This document shows positions 23,224 through 34,079 of a stretch of 64,000 nt of DNA, in pieces (positions within the stretch are counted from its first letter, which is position 1; every line of letters begins with the position of its first letter). The position numbers and the translations under genes were made by a program. The notes beneath the pieces are model-generated. The model ran no database searches and was not told the DNA's origin. It was given only the letters and a program-made list of their open reading frames with translations. The stretch spans positions 71,539,865 through 71,603,864 of the forward strand of contig CM036753.1 in the NCBI GenBank assembly GCA_020796225.1, written 5' to 3'. Origin of the DNA: Arion vulgaris (taxonomy: Eukaryota; Mollusca; Gastropoda; Stylommatophora; Arionidae).

Positions 23224-23480
23224 GAAAAATGAAAAATCGTGGCATATCCTAAAGGACGTAGCAATCAACATCAGTAAACGAGTCGTTGATTTTTCTAGGC
23301 ACCACTTATACATTCAGTAGTTTGCCATTGCTTTCTGAACGGTGAGGTCTATTTTTACCTTTTGTAAAAATCCCACGGAAACGAATTTGCTTCCAAACTT
23401 GCCCGCCGTGGGGTTTGAACCAGGTACTCTTGGGTTTGTGATCAAGCTCACTACTGCTTGAGCTACAGACGCTGACGATA
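23224..23480 (-). mobile_element. tRNA-derived SINE-2
   Basis: Minus strand: GTCTGTAGCTCAAGCAGTAG (tRNA-like 5' half), box B GGTTCAAACCC, GGAAGCAAATTCGTTTCCGT and GGATATGCCACGATTTTTC at the end. 9-bp duplication TATGTGTTT at 23215-23223 and 23481-23489. Confidence 0.85.
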
Positions 23481-23504
23481 TATGTGTTTACATACTAGTA
23501 TTAA

Positions 23505-23748
23505 TGAAAATCTTGGCATATCCTTTACAGGACTTCGTCCATCAACCACCGTCAACGAATCATCGATTTTCTAGACACCACTTATAAGTTCAGTAGTTTG
23601 TCATTGCTTTCTGAATGAAGAGGTTTACTTTCACCATTCGTAAAAATTCCAAGCGGATAAATTTGCTTCCAAACTACCGACTGCAAAGTTTGAACCAGTT
23701 TCGCTCGGTTGTGATCGAGTTCTCTATCCATTAAGCTATTAGCCCACT
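23505..23748 (-). mobile_element. tRNA-derived SINE-2
   Basis: A more diverged copy of the same element (GGCATATCCTTTACAGGAC on plus, GTTCAGTAGTTTGTCATTGC, AAATTTGCTTCCAAACT, TTTGAACCAGTTTCGC). It lies just beyond the previous copy, in the same orientation. Confidence 0.8.
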
Positions 23749-23813
23749 GTAAAGACTATTTGTGCCTGTAGGGTATCAAAGTTGATATATTACTTACGTA
23801 TAATATAGGGTTT

Positions 23814-24055
23814 GGGGACGTCTGTGGCTTAGGGGATAGTGACTCGGTCTATTAACCCCAACGTTCTGAGTTCGAATTACACTGCGGACAGTTTGGTTGC
23901 GAATTGTTTCGCGTGGATTTTACAAAGGACGATGACACCACCTGTTCAGAAAGCAATGGCAAACTACTGAACGTAATCATGCCTAGAAAAATCATAAACA
24001 GCGTTAAAAAGCTGGGGTTGATTCGCAAAATCCTGTAAAGAATATGCAATTAACT
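23814..24055 (+). mobile_element. tRNA-derived SINE-2, opposite orientation
   Basis: GACGTCTGTGGCTTAGGGGA (box A region), GAGTTCGAATTAC (box B), TCGCGTGGATTTTACAAAGG, CAGAAAGCAATGGCAAACTA, CTGTAAAGAATATGC. Third copy of a cluster within 850 bp, decayed. The 65-codon minus frame here is a shadow. Confidence 0.8.
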
Positions 24056-24367
24056 TTTAAAAGGCGGTTATAAATCCTTGCATCTGTTACAGAATAGCTA
24101 TGATACTGCGGAAACGAGTATTCCAGTGATGTATTGAACCAATACTTATGTATGTCGAGAATCATAGACAAGCAATCAATAAGATCATGGAAACTGCAGA
24201 GATGTTGTTCAATAGATGAATGCTGACAATTGCATGGACAGCGAAGAAAACAAATAATGAGGTTTTGAAACAGGTCTGCTCACAAAGAAATCTTATAAAA
24301 AGGATACGAATCAAACAATCAAGGTTTCTGGAGCATATAATGCAAAGAGGAGGCTTAGAACATTTGG

Positions 24368-24711
24368 GAAACCTGCTGTCTTGCAGGTCGGCTGGGGACT
24401 ATCAAAGACTGACGGAGAGCGTACCCATTAAACGCTGGTTGAAATCGGACACATCGCCGAAGAACAAGCACCAGAGCTCCAAAAGGTACTGAAGATTGTG
24501 ACGTAAAACTACGTTCTTGGCAAAGGTTGTTTATACATCCCAATAAGAATGATCTTCTTCTTCTTTGCGATCGCTTTTTGATGATTATACCGTTAGACGC
24601 GTTCTTATGATGAAATCGACTGTTGTCTGGAGCTCATCTCTAGTGCCATGTAGTTTTGAATGTAATAAGAATGATAAAAATGGCCAAAAAGAACGATCGA
24701 GAGAGAGAGAG
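24368..24711 (+). mobile_element. SINE body A with (GA)n tail, inserted in a LINE
   Basis: Starts GAAACCTGCTGTCTTGCAGG, contains CATTAAACGCTGGTTGAAAT and GATTGTGACG and ends GATCGAGAGAGAGAGAG. Flanked by a perfect 11-bp duplication AGAACATTTGG (24357-24367 and 24712-24722). It carries no core head. It is itself interrupted at 24554-24663. Related to 51830-52112 through CCCAATAAGAATGATAAAAA. Confidence 0.9.
24554..24663 (-). mobile_element. 110-bp (GAA)n-tailed element nested in the SINE
   Basis: On the minus strand it ends GCGATCGCAAAGAAGAAGAAG. A perfect 12-bp duplication AATAAGAATGAT flanks it (24542-24553 and 24664-24675). The uninterrupted sequence is seen at 52050-52075. Its body matches nothing else here; it may be a 5'-truncated retroposon using the same tail as the B SINEs. 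Confidence 0.85.
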
Positions 24712-25074
24712 AGAACATTTGGTGACTACATGTAAAATTCAGGGAAGGTGAGATCGTGAAAGACAAATCCTGTTGGATTGTCTTGCATCGCGGTTCGACA
24801 AAAGATCAACGTCAAAACTGATTAACTGTACCAGGAAGAGAGAGAGAGAGAGACAGAGAGAGTTGTGTAGAGAGATGATCGCCTACGTCGGCAGGCATGG
24901 CACTTGATTGAGTGAACTGTTTACAGAACGATCACATAATTTTTAAAAAACATAATATCGTATATACCTAAACAAATCTTCTAACCACATTTGTTGTAAA
25001 AAAAATGTTATATGTATTTTAAATATGTCTATGTGGTATCGAAATACAAAATATAATTTCTTTCGACGCCACAT

Positions 25075-25302
25075 ATCGACCACTCGTTAAACCACTCTTT
25101 GTGATCTGTATGTGATCTGAGCATAGAAGCGATTGTGCCAGGTATGCGTCTACAAGTAGACCAACACATCCGATTTCTGCGACGGTTTTATTTACTAGGT
25201 AATTTCTCTAGGCCCTACCTCAGTTGACTCTTACGACATGCCTTGCGGGTCACAGTGTTACTATTCTTTGCTCCCCATGAGAGCACTGACAACACACAAG
25301 CG
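25075..25302 (-). mobile_element. SINE type B2
   Basis: Plus-strand words: CGACCACTCGTTAAACCACT, TGTATGTGATCTGAGC, GCGATTGTGCCAGGTATGCG, ACATCCGATTTCTGCGACGG, core complement TCTTACGACATGCC, TGTTACTATTCTTTGCTCCC. The (CTT)n tail is decayed. Confidence 0.85.
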
Positions 25303-25414
25303 GAAATATAACTATCTATAATACATATTTATTTTTTCATGGAATTAATCTCTTTCTCTGATTTGTATAACTTGAATGAAACAAATAATTTCCGATTTAT
25401 ATGAAGTATCACTA

Positions 25415-25505
25415 TCACCTAGAGAGACATGGAGACGAACTGTAGACAGAAAAATAGAAGAGGCGGGAAAGACCTGGAATAAACCAAGATGGCTTGCTCA
25501 ACACA
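25415..25505 (+). mobile_element. LINE C-terminal fragment split by a SINE
   Basis: TWRRTVDRKIEEAGKTWNKP and RWLAQH resemble the C-terminal tail of LINE polyproteins. The reading frame continues after the SINE insertion at 25772 for only a few recognisable residues. Confidence 0.6.
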
Positions 25506-25771
25506 CGCCCGTGTGGTGTCGGACCCACAAGGAAGCAAATAATAGTACCACTGCGACCTACAATGAATGTCGTAAGAGGCGACTGATGTAGGCCCTAGGG
25601 ATGCTACTCTAGTAAATAAAAAGCAGCGCAGAAATCAGGTGTGCTGGCCTAATTGTAGGCGCTTAACTGGCACAACGTACAATCGCTCTTAGACTCAGAT
25701 CGCATATAAATCACACAGAGTGGTTAAGAAGTGGTCGATGTGGAGCGTTCTAAGAAGAAGAAGAAGAAGAA
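25506..25771 (+). mobile_element. SINE type B2, complete
   Basis: Head CGCCCGTGTGGTGTCGGACC, core AATGTCGTAAGAGGCGACTG, AGTAAATAAAAAGCAGCGCA, AATCGCTCTTAGACTCAG, CACACAGAGTGGTTAAG and a (GAA)n tail at 25748-25771. A 10-bp duplication GCTCAACACA flanks it (25496-25505, 25772-25781). A good reference copy for the B2 boundaries. Confidence 0.92.
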
Positions 25772-25781
25772 GCTCAACACA

Positions 25782-26085
25782 GATCTTGCTCATCTAATAG
25801 GTAGTATGCCACGCGGGGTTCCAGCATCAACGTTACTAGTTAAAATGGCATTCTTCATGACTGTAAATATTCTCAGGTCAACAAAATCTCAATTCGGTAC
25901 CAGAGAAACACATAGAAGTAAAGGTAAACGGCATGATGCTGAGCGAATCGTCCATCATATTTTGTTTATTAAAGTTTGTTATACAAACCTAACACCGCTT
26001 TCCCCAATATATTAGATGACATAAGAACACAAGCTCTTAACTTACGTTATATCAATCTCTTGAACATATACTAATGAGAACAGAA
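25782..26085. other. Unassigned sequence
   Basis: The open frame 25731-26015 starts inside the SINE and shows no domain. Nothing else recognised. Confidence 0.4.
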
Positions 26086-26087
26086 AA

Positions 26088-26600
26088 ATAGAAGTCAACA
26101 GTACATTGTAAAGAAACAAATAGAAGTCAACAGTACATTGTAAAGAGACAAATAGAAGTCAACAGAACATTGTAAAGAAATAAATAGAAGTCAACAGAAC
26201 ATTGTAAAGAGACAAATAGAAGTCAACAGAACATTGTAAAGAGACAAATAGAAGTCAACAGAACATTGTAAAGAGACAAATAGAAGTCAACAGAACATTG
26301 TAAAGAGACAAATAGAAGTCAACAGAACATTGTAAAGAGACAAATAGAAGTCAACAGAATATTGTAAAGAAACAAATAGAAGTCAACAGTACATTGTAAA
26401 GAGACAAATGGAAGTCAATAGTACATTGTAAAGAGACAAATAGAAGTCAACAGAACATTGTAAAGAGACAAATAGAAGTCAACAGTACATTGTAAAGAAA
26501 CAAATAGAAGTCAACAGTACATTGTAAAGAAACAAATAGAAGTCAACAGTACATTGTAAAGAGACAAATAGAAGTCAACAGAATATTGTAAAGAGACAGA
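26088..26600 (+). repeat. 32-bp minisatellite, about 16 units
   Basis: The unit is AGAAGTCAACAGAACATTGT followed by AAAGAGACAAAT. Variants are AGTACATTG/AGAACATTG/AGAATATTG and AAAGAAACAAA/AAAGAGACAAA. Noncoding. Confidence 0.96.
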
Positions 26601-27265
26601 ACATTATCTCACAATTACATCAATCAAATTATTTCATTATTTATGCATTATTTTCTTTAACATCCAGATAATGGAAGACGTCTGAGATAATAGAAATAAC
26701 AGGAATGCAATTATTAAAAATGACAATGTTATAACTAGCCTTATATACTGGTTCTATTTATTAAATATACTTCTCGTGTCGTCTATATCAGGTTGGAATC
26801 ATGAATAATAAAGAAATATTATAACGGATTAAAATGTTGTTTCTCACACGAACACAAACTCAGAAGTATTTTAACAGAAAAATGGTTCTAGTATTTTTCT
26901 CTTGTTATTTCAGTGATATGTACATATATGCAACTTTTTATATTTCAGTGATATGTACATATATGCAACTTTTTATATTTCATATCTTATACTTATTTTG
27001 TTTGTCGTGTGTTTCTTGCTCTGATTTTTCAAGACATCTAGGAACTCAAATAATAGAATTCTCAATACGGGAGACTCGTGATCAATTCACGGTAAGGCCA
27101 GAGATTTTTTTTTCTGTTGTGGACATAAATGAAAAATCCTAACCTGAACAGCTTCACGGCGACTGCACTAGCCATGTGGCTATTAAAGTCATCAGGTTCT
27201 CGTCCCACCTGTCCTACACGCCTAGAAAGTGGTACTACAAGCAGTTTTTTCAATGTCATTTTTTG
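26600..27265. other. Unassigned sequence with a 33-bp duplication
   Basis: TTTCAGTGATATGTACATAT and ATGCAACTTTTTATA occur twice in tandem at 26910-26980. The rest is AT-rich without signature. The 102-codon open frame 26834-27142 translates the duplication and has no domain. Confidence 0.5.
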
Positions 27266-27269
27266 CCGT

Positions 27270-28385
27270 CGTTGGTATATTTCCAACTGAGATGTCGGCA
27301 CATTTCTGACTGAGATGTCGGCACATTTCTGACTGAGATGTCGGCCCATTTCTGACTGAGATGTCGGCCCATTTCTGACTGAGATGTCGGCCCATTTCCA
27401 ACTGAGATGTCGACACATTTCTGACTGAGATGTCGGCCCATTTCTGACTGAGATGTCGGCCCATTTCTGACTGAGATGTCGGCACATTTCTGACTGAGAT
27501 GTCGATACATTTCTGACTGAGATGTCGGCACATTTCTGACTGAGATGTCGGCCCATTTCCAACTGAGATGTCGACACATTTCTGACTGAGATGTCGGCCC
27601 ATTTCTGACTGAGATGTCGGCCCATTTCTGACTGAGATGTCGGCCCATTTCTGACTGAGATGTCGGCCCATTTCCAACTGAGATGTCGACACATTTCTGA
27701 CTGAGATGTCGGCCCATTTCTGACTGAGATGTCGGCCCATTTCTGACTGAGATGTCGGCACATTTCTGACTGAGATGTCGATACATTTCTGACTGAGATG
27801 TCGGCCCATTTCTGACTGAGATGTCGGCACATTTCTGACTGAGATGTCGGCACATTTCTGACTGAGATGTCGGCACATTTCTGACTGAGATGTCGGCCCA
27901 TTTCTGACTGAGATGTCGGCACATTTCTGACTGAGATGTCGGCACATTTGTGACTGAGATGTCGGCACATTTCTGACTGAGATGTCGGCACATTTCTGAC
28001 TGAGATGTCGATACATTTCTAACTGAGATGTCGCACATTTCCGACTGAGATGTAGGCACATTTCTGACTGAGATGTCGGTACATTTCTGACTGAGATGTC
28101 AGCACATTTCTACTGAGATGTCGTACATTTCTGACTGAGATGTCGACATTTGACTGAATGTAGGCACATTTCTGACTGAGATGTCGGCATTTCTGACTGA
28201 GATGTCAGCACATTTCTGAGTGATATGTGGACATTTCGGTGATATGTGACATTCTGAGTGATATGTAGACACATTTTGGTGATAGTGGACATTTCGTATA
28301 TGTGTACACATTTCTGAGTGATATGTGGCACATTTCTGAGTGATATGTGGACACATTTCTGAGTGATATGGGCACATCTCAAACA
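27270..28385 (-). repeat. 23-bp minisatellite, about 47 units, open in all three minus frames
   Basis: Plus-strand unit: TTTCTGACTGAGATGTCGGC plus ACA or CCA. Since 23 leaves remainder 2 on division by three, each minus frame cycles through the three phases and reads the same 23-residue period (CRHLSQK, CADISVRN, VPTSQSEM); open frames of 309, 279 and 267 codons overlap. Main variants are GGCACA/GGCCCA/GACACA/GATACA and TTTCCAACTG for TTTCTGACTG. From about 28030 on, the units lose single bases and switch to GAGTGATATGTGG. No other evidence of a gene. Confidence 0.92.
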
Positions 28386-28484
28386 AAAATTCTGTAGACC
28401 CGCGTCATGTAACTAATAAAGCTGTAAGTGTTACTACAGTCCGTAGGCTACTATTTAAATCAATCTATTTATTATCTAACTTTG

Positions 28485-28605
28485 CTGAGAGAGGCAAGAA
28501 ATATCTGGCTCATTTACAGGGAAGAGATTGAGCGAGTTGTCCAGGACAGAGCGGTATGGAAAAATTACTTACAGGCCCTGTCTAATGTATAACGATAAGA
28601 GAAGA
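28485..28605 (+). mobile_element. LINE 3' end, group e
   Basis: AGAGGCAAGAAATATC, GAGATTGAGCGAGTTG, CCAGGACAGAGCGGTATGG (ERVVQDRAVWKNYLQAL in translation) and TAACGATAAGAG match 41925-42135 and 45296-45492. C-terminal 40 residues and 3' UTR only. Confidence 0.75.
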
Positions 28606-28626
28606 ATATACATATATATATGAAAT

Positions 28627-28750
28627 GAAAATCGTGGCATATCCCAAAGGACGTAGCCATCAACCACAGTAAACGAGTCGTTGATTTTCTAGGCACCACT
28701 TATACGTTCAGTAGTTTGCCATTGCTTTCTGAACGGTGAGGTCTATTTTG
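28627..28750 (-). mobile_element. tRNA-derived SINE-2, 5' truncated
   Basis: Only the 3' half is present: AAAATCGTGGCATATCCC, GGACGTAGCCATCAACCACA, CAGTAGTTTGCCATTGCTTT and GGTGAGGTCTATTTT. The tRNA head is missing. Confidence 0.85.
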
Positions 28751-28989
28751 ATATATATATTATCTACTCATTTATTATACTAATAGCTAAGACAAATGTA
28801 ACACAGTTATGAAACTTCGTTTTTTTTTCCTCTATTGTTTGTTGTTCCATATTTCAATGGAGATCCTTTGGTTGAAATATCGACTCTGTTTATTTCTGCT
28901 CATTTGTAAAATTGTATTTTAACTGGTTGTATTTTTAATTCACTTACTGTTATGCAGTTTTACTCAAAAATTGTAATGAATGTCTCAAA

Positions 28990-29310
28990 TTGCACCATGT
29001 TTGTTTCATGGAATAGCTTGTCCTGAGCAGAATTGTGTCACCGTAACGTTTCTTCGGAATTTCCATCTCTCATTGGCTAAATTTCGATCTCTCATACGCC
29101 AGATTAGCCTACCTTTACAGTCATCAGGCTCAAATTATCAGTTGTATCCTGAATCCATCTTATACCTAGTTTTCTTTTCTCCTCTTCGCCGGATTGCCTC
29201 CTTCCATAATGGTCTTGTCCTAACCTTCGTGTATTTTTATATGTCCAAAGTACACCTCAATTTTCTCATACTTTTTTGTAGCACCAGCCAGGAATTGTTT
29301 TATTATGTGT
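28990..29310 (-). mobile_element. LINE C-terminal end, group a
   Basis: Matches the cleaner copies at 38495-38700 and 42350-42605: minus-strand translation has a decayed form of the KYFGHIKRHEGLEKTIMEG motif, and ATAGCTTGTCCTGAGCAGAA marks the 3' terminus. The plus frame at 28980-29414 (144 codons) is a shadow of this decayed element and should not be called a gene. Confidence 0.7.
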
Positions 29311-29952
29311 TCATTCTGGATAAATCTTATTATACCTGGTCACTGGTATACGTAGTCCTATTTTATAATACTTATATTCAAATGCACATATATTCTTTAC
29401 TATTGCATTGTTAAATGTCTGTTTTACTCCCATATGTTGTCACTGAGAACATGCTTATTTACTAGCCCCAATATAAACACAATTAGTGATAAGAGATATA
29501 TGTTAAGCTATTTTCTTGAACTTCTATCAATTAACTAGAACTGTTTTCTTGTTTGTTTCCTTTCAGACTGTAATAGAAAGGCACCAAATATTTATACCTT
29601 AATGTGAACCCAGCAGAAACTACTTAAGCTCAAATTGTGCATATTTCAAAGTGAAATCACTGTAGCTGTAGTTGAACAAAAGATTAGGATGTAGACTTAA
29701 ACCCTAATGAATGATATATAAAGAAATCAGCTATTGCTCACAATAATGCTAAGTAAATTCTAGTTAAAGTAAAGGCATCACAATGAGCAACATCATATAT
29801 TTTTATTATTGGTTTTGCAGACTAAGATCTAGTAGTTTTTTTTTCAATTCAAGAGTTTGAGTTTATTTTAAGATAATTTTTGTTTGACGTATGTGTTGAT
29901 ATTGTCGTCACACTAAACTCACATGTTACTTATCTCTGTTGTGTAATTATGA
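29311..29952. other. Unassigned AT-rich sequence
   Basis: No repeat shared with the rest of the window and no coding signature seen. Confidence 0.4.
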
Positions 29953-30470
29953 CGCCCGAGTGGTTACTGGGGCCCAAATTTGGGACGTAAAGAATAGAAC
30001 CACTGTTACCTGCCACGCATGTCGTAAGAGGCGACTGAGGAGGTTTGGATGAAATCGGATGCATGTGTCCGCTAGGGAATGCTAACCCGAAACAAATGCT
30101 TGCTTAAAACGGATGCACCAGGCCGTAAGGCGCATAACATGGTGCAACGACCCTCACAATGAGAAATAGGATAACGGATTCTACGGTCGCCAATCTGCCT
30201 CTGAGATTTAGCCACGCTGTAAGAATGTCAGACCCACCATCACGAGGGTGGCCAAAACTTACTGCAGGAAGAGGTCGGCACAAACGGGGAAGCAGAAATC
30301 ATAGGAATTATATCCTACAGAACTGCACCCCAGTATGCAGACTTGAGAAGAAAGGTGGCCCACTTACACTAGTGTCCAAGACAAACTGTATGGCGTGGCT
30401 GATAATCTGAGACAGACGGCTGCCTTTATTAGAGAATCCGAAATCCCAATCTAGTGAGAATGCAGAAGAA
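29953..30470 (+). mobile_element. SINE type C, about 518 bp
   Basis: Head CGCCCGAGTGGTTACTGGGG, core CATGTCGTAAGAGGCGACTG, then a long body unique to type C: CTAGGGAATGCTAACCCG, ATAACATGGTGCAACGAC, GGATAACGGATTCTACGGTC, AAACTTACTGCAGGAAGAG, CAGACGGCTGCCTTTATTAG, ending GCAGAAGAAG. A second copy with clean boundaries is at 48559-49073. Confidence 0.85.
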
Positions 30471-30918
30471 GTAATGAAATTCTCGCCACTAATCTACTCC
30501 CAATTAAGCAAAGTAATATACTTATCTGTTCAGTAATTATGCAATTCTCGTCACTAATCTACTCCCACCTAAGCAAAGCAGCACCAAATGTGTAAAAATA
30601 CTAAGACAAGTTGACCTAACATTTAATAATAATTCTTTTTAGTTAACAAGAAACATGGTCGATGATATTTTTTAAAACAGCAAAACTAACGTTGGATTGA
30701 ATTCCGGTGCAGAGATTCCACCGAACGTAACTCAAGATTTTCCAGTTTACGAAACTTTGTGCATCAGTTTTTTTTTTAATGGTAGTCTTCAAATACTTGT
30801 ATATAATTGTCATCTGAAATTGTAGATATTATTTACCAAGAGTTTGTTACACTCTGATAAACGTGGTATGTCTGTGTCAACTCTTCTACAAATTTCACAC
30901 GAGGTAGGTAGGTGATGA
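30471..30918 (-). other. 3' flank or 3' UTR of Msx
   Basis: Follows the Msx stop codon on the minus strand. 30540-30590 repeats 30475-30520 (TCACTAATCTACTCCCA) as a short duplication. ATTAAA words on the minus strand at 30622-30627 and near 30776 are possible polyadenylation signals, without further support. The type C SINE begins at 30470. Confidence 0.4.
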
Positions 30919-31461
<543 letters not shown>

Positions 31462-31539
31462 TTAGTCTTTTCAGACCTTGTCGTATTAAGTGCATTTCGC
31501 TTCACATTTCTACGCCTTAGTGTGCAGGAAGTAGGAAGA

Positions 31540-31650
31540 CCAATTCCTTTCTTCGTGTAGAAAACGTTCGATTGTGGGATTGAACCACAACCCTCTTGTG
31601 TCCCAGTCTATAGGCGAACTCTTACGCATTTCGCTAATCCGTCCAATACT
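31540..31650 (-). mobile_element. tRNA-derived SINE head or tRNA pseudogene
   Basis: Minus strand: GACGGATTAGCGAAATGCGT (box A region), GTTCGCCTATAGACTGGGA (anticodon side), GTGGTTCAATCCCACA (perfect box B near 31575-31590), followed by AATCGAACGTTTTCTACACG. A single copy in this window, so its 3' boundary is unknown. Confidence 0.55.
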
Positions 31651-31714
31651 GTAAGTATAACCTTCCATAAAAACATTCAAAAGTATCAATAGCTTTTTTT
31701 TAAACACAGAAGTA

Positions 31715-31832
31715 TTGCACACAGATAATAAATATTGCACACAGATAATAAATATTGCACACAGATAACAAATATTGCACACAGATAATAAATATTGCAC
31801 ACAGATAATAAATATTGTAGATAGATAATAAA
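31715..31832 (+). repeat. 20-bp minisatellite, six units
   Basis: Units of ATTGCACACAGATAATAAAT. The 78-bp array starting at 32030 contains the related ATTGTACACAGAAAATAAAC, so the two arrays share an origin. Confidence 0.92.
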
Positions 31833-31849
31833 GAGAAAATTTATGAGCT

Positions 31850-32030
31850 AGAAGTCAACATTTTTCTGAACTTCCGAAGTCACACTTGTGTGGCGAGGGG
31901 CACTGATAACATGGAAAGCATACATTCACGCAAAAATCGGTCAGAAGCGCCATACAAGGCACACTGACTACGCCTGAATGTATAGAGGGCGGTCGTAAGA
32001 AGAATATTATTTGCTATCAAACAAGAAGGA
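31850..32030. repeat. Dispersed repeat F between two arrays
   Basis: ACGCAAAAATCGGTCAGAAG and ACTACGCCTGAATG recur in diverged form at 60570-60650 (ACGCAAAAATCAGTCTGG, CACTACGCCTGAAC). Class unknown. Confidence 0.5.
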
Positions 32031-33175
32031 AATATTGTACACAGAAAATAAACAGCCAAAGGTGATGTGCTAGATGTCACAGTTATCTGCTGTCAAACAC
32101 AGTTACCAAATATTGTACACAGAAAATAAACAGCCAAAGTTGATGTGCTAGATGTCACAGTTATCTGCTGTCAAACACAGTTACCAAATATTGTACACAG
32201 AAAATAAACAGCCAAAGGATGTGCTAGATGTCACAGTTATCTGCTGTCAAACACAGTTACCAAATATTGTACACAGAAAATAAACAGTCAAAGTTGATGT
32301 GATAGATGTCACAGTTATCTGCTGTCAAACACAGTTACCAAATATTGTACACAGAAAATAAACAGTCAAAGTTGATGTGCTAGATGTCACAGTTATCTGC
32401 TGTCAAACACAGTTACCAAATATTGTACACAGAAAATAAACAGCCAAAGTTGATGTGATAGATGTCACAGTTATCTGCTGTCAAACACAGTTACCAAATA
32501 TTGTACACAGAAAATAAACAGCCAAAGTTGATGTGATAGTATTGTCCACAGTTATTTTGTCAGAAATAGGCAAAGTTATGTGCTAGATGTCACAGTTATC
32601 TGCTGTCAAACACAGTTACCAAATACTGCTACAGAAAATCATCATTTATGTTAGTTACAGTTCTGCTCAACACAGTTACCAAATAGTACACAGAAAATAA
32701 ACAGCCAATGATGGTAGATGTCCATTAGTGAAGCTACCTAGTAAAATAAAGCGTCGAGAAGTGGTGCTAGATATCACAGTTATCTGCTGTCAAACACAGT
32801 TACCAAATATTGTACACAGAAAATAAACAGTCAAAGTTGATGTGCTAGATGTCACAGTTATCTGCTGTCAAACACAGTTACCAAATATTGTACACAGAAA
32901 ATAAACAGTCAAAGTTGATGTGCTAGATGTCACAGTTATCTGCTGTCAAACACAGTTACCAAATATTGTACACAGAAAATAAACAGCCAAAGTTGATGTG
33001 ATAGATGTCACAGTTATCTGCTGTCAAACACAGTTACCAAATATTGTACACAGAAAATAAACAGCCAAAGTTGATGGATAGATGTCACAGTTATCTGCTA
33101 GATGTCACAGTTATCTGCTAGATGTCACAGTTATCTGCTGTCAAACACAGTTACCAAATACTGCTCGTAGAAAAT
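32030..33175 (+). repeat. 78-bp minisatellite, about 14 units, with a damaged middle
   Basis: Unit words: GATGTGCTAGATGTCACAGT, TATCTGCTGTCAAACACAG and TTACCAAATATTGTACACAG. Period 78 checked between 32101 and 32179. 32530-32760 is degenerate, with dropped bases, and contains a 35-bp piece of a B2 SINE (GAAGCTACCTAGTAAAATAA). 33080-33130 repeats TAGATGTCACAGTTATCTGC three times. Confidence 0.93.
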
Positions 33176-33182
33176 CATCCGT

Positions 33183-33418
33183 ATGTTGTTAAGGCTCTCA
33201 AGAGAGCAAAAATAGTACGTAAGATGCGCGACTGAGGTAGGGGCCATGGAAGCTACCTAGTAAATATAAAGCGTCGCAGAAATCGGATGTGATGACCTAC
33301 TTGTAGTGTAGGCATCATAACTGGCACAAGGTAAATCGCTCTTAGGCTCAGATCACATACAAATCACAAAAGTGGTTAACAAGTGGTCGATATGGAGCGT
33401 TCGAAGAAGAAGAAGAAG
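33183..33418 (+). mobile_element. SINE type B2 within the array region
   Basis: GAGAGCAAAAATAGTACG, GCGACTGAGGTAGGGGCC, AAGCTACCTAGTAAATATAA, GCGTCGCAGAAATCGGATGT, TCGCTCTTAGGCTCAGATC, and a (GAA)n tail at 33404-33416. After the tail the flanking array motif resumes (CACGCAGAAAATAAATATTG), so the SINE landed inside the array. Confidence 0.88.
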
Positions 33419-33539
33419 CACGCAGAAAATAAATATTGCACACAGATAACAAACATTGTACACAGAAAATAATCAGAACAGTAGAGGAACGCAGGTTGGT
33501 GACTCAGGCTTACTGATAAAAAATGGCGATGGGACGAGC

Positions 33540-33770
33540 ATACCTTGCGGAAGACACAGTTTAGCGTCATTAGACAATCACTTAAGTGGAAACGGCAAGA
33601 GAAACAAAAAAGGAGACGTTCTAAACAGACCTGGAAACGTAGACGAGGAACTGAAGGATGCTGGACTATCCTGGAAAGCCATAAAGGAAACAGTCAAAGA
33701 CCGGAAAAAGTGGAGAAGAACTGTTGAGACCCTCTGCTCCACGAGGAGCGGAGGGGGATAAGTCAAGCCA
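33540..33770 (+). mobile_element. LINE C-terminal end, group c
   Basis: The frame reads KRNKKGDVLNRPGNVDEEL, LSWKAIKETVKDRKKWRRTV and ETLCSTRSGGG before a stop near 33760. Matches the minus-strand copy at 15296-15640. The 101-codon open frame is this fragment and not a host gene. Confidence 0.75.
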
Positions 33771-33799
33771 ACGTTTAATGATATTAGAAGAGCTGAAAT

Positions 33800-34000
33800 A
33801 ATTCTTCTTCTCTTCTCGAATCATGTTTTGCCTCACATTGCCAGGATAAGAAACATTTTCTAGAATGGACTTTTTTGTGCGCTTCCTAAATAGTGTTTTT
33901 CCCTGTCTATCTTAACCGTGAGGTCCACCTTTTGCGTGAGCGACTTTTTGCTTTGTATTCACGGTATCGAATATACATCGTGACAATATTTTTTTTTTAA
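33800..34000 (-). mobile_element. LINE fragment, group b
   Basis: AATGGACTTTTTTGTGCGC, AGTGTTTTTCCCTG and TTTTGCGTGAGCGAC match the 3' part of 15650-16060 and 18370-18805. No coding capacity left. Confidence 0.6.
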
Positions 34001-34079
34001 ATCCAAAGAAGAGACAGAGGATGTCAGAGGCAATCAACAGTGACCCATGATAAAGAAGAAAGTAGACAATAAAACGGGT

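Larger units (their letters stand above)
24190..24910 (+). mobile_element. LINE C-terminal region split by a SINE (group h)
   Basis: Before the insert: MLTIAWTAKKTNNEV, RNLIKRIRIKQSRFLEHIM, QRGGLEHL. After it: VTTCKIQGR, LLDCLASRFDK and a degenerate WxxM..VxRHGT-like end near 24880. The codons rejoin in frame once the SINE and one copy of the duplication are ignored. Typical C-terminal signature of a non-LTR element; stops and frameshifts show it is dead. Confidence 0.8.

Noticed and set aside
28980..29414. 144-codon plus-strand open frame
   Set aside because: It runs antisense to a decayed group a LINE end that is recognisable from cleaner copies.
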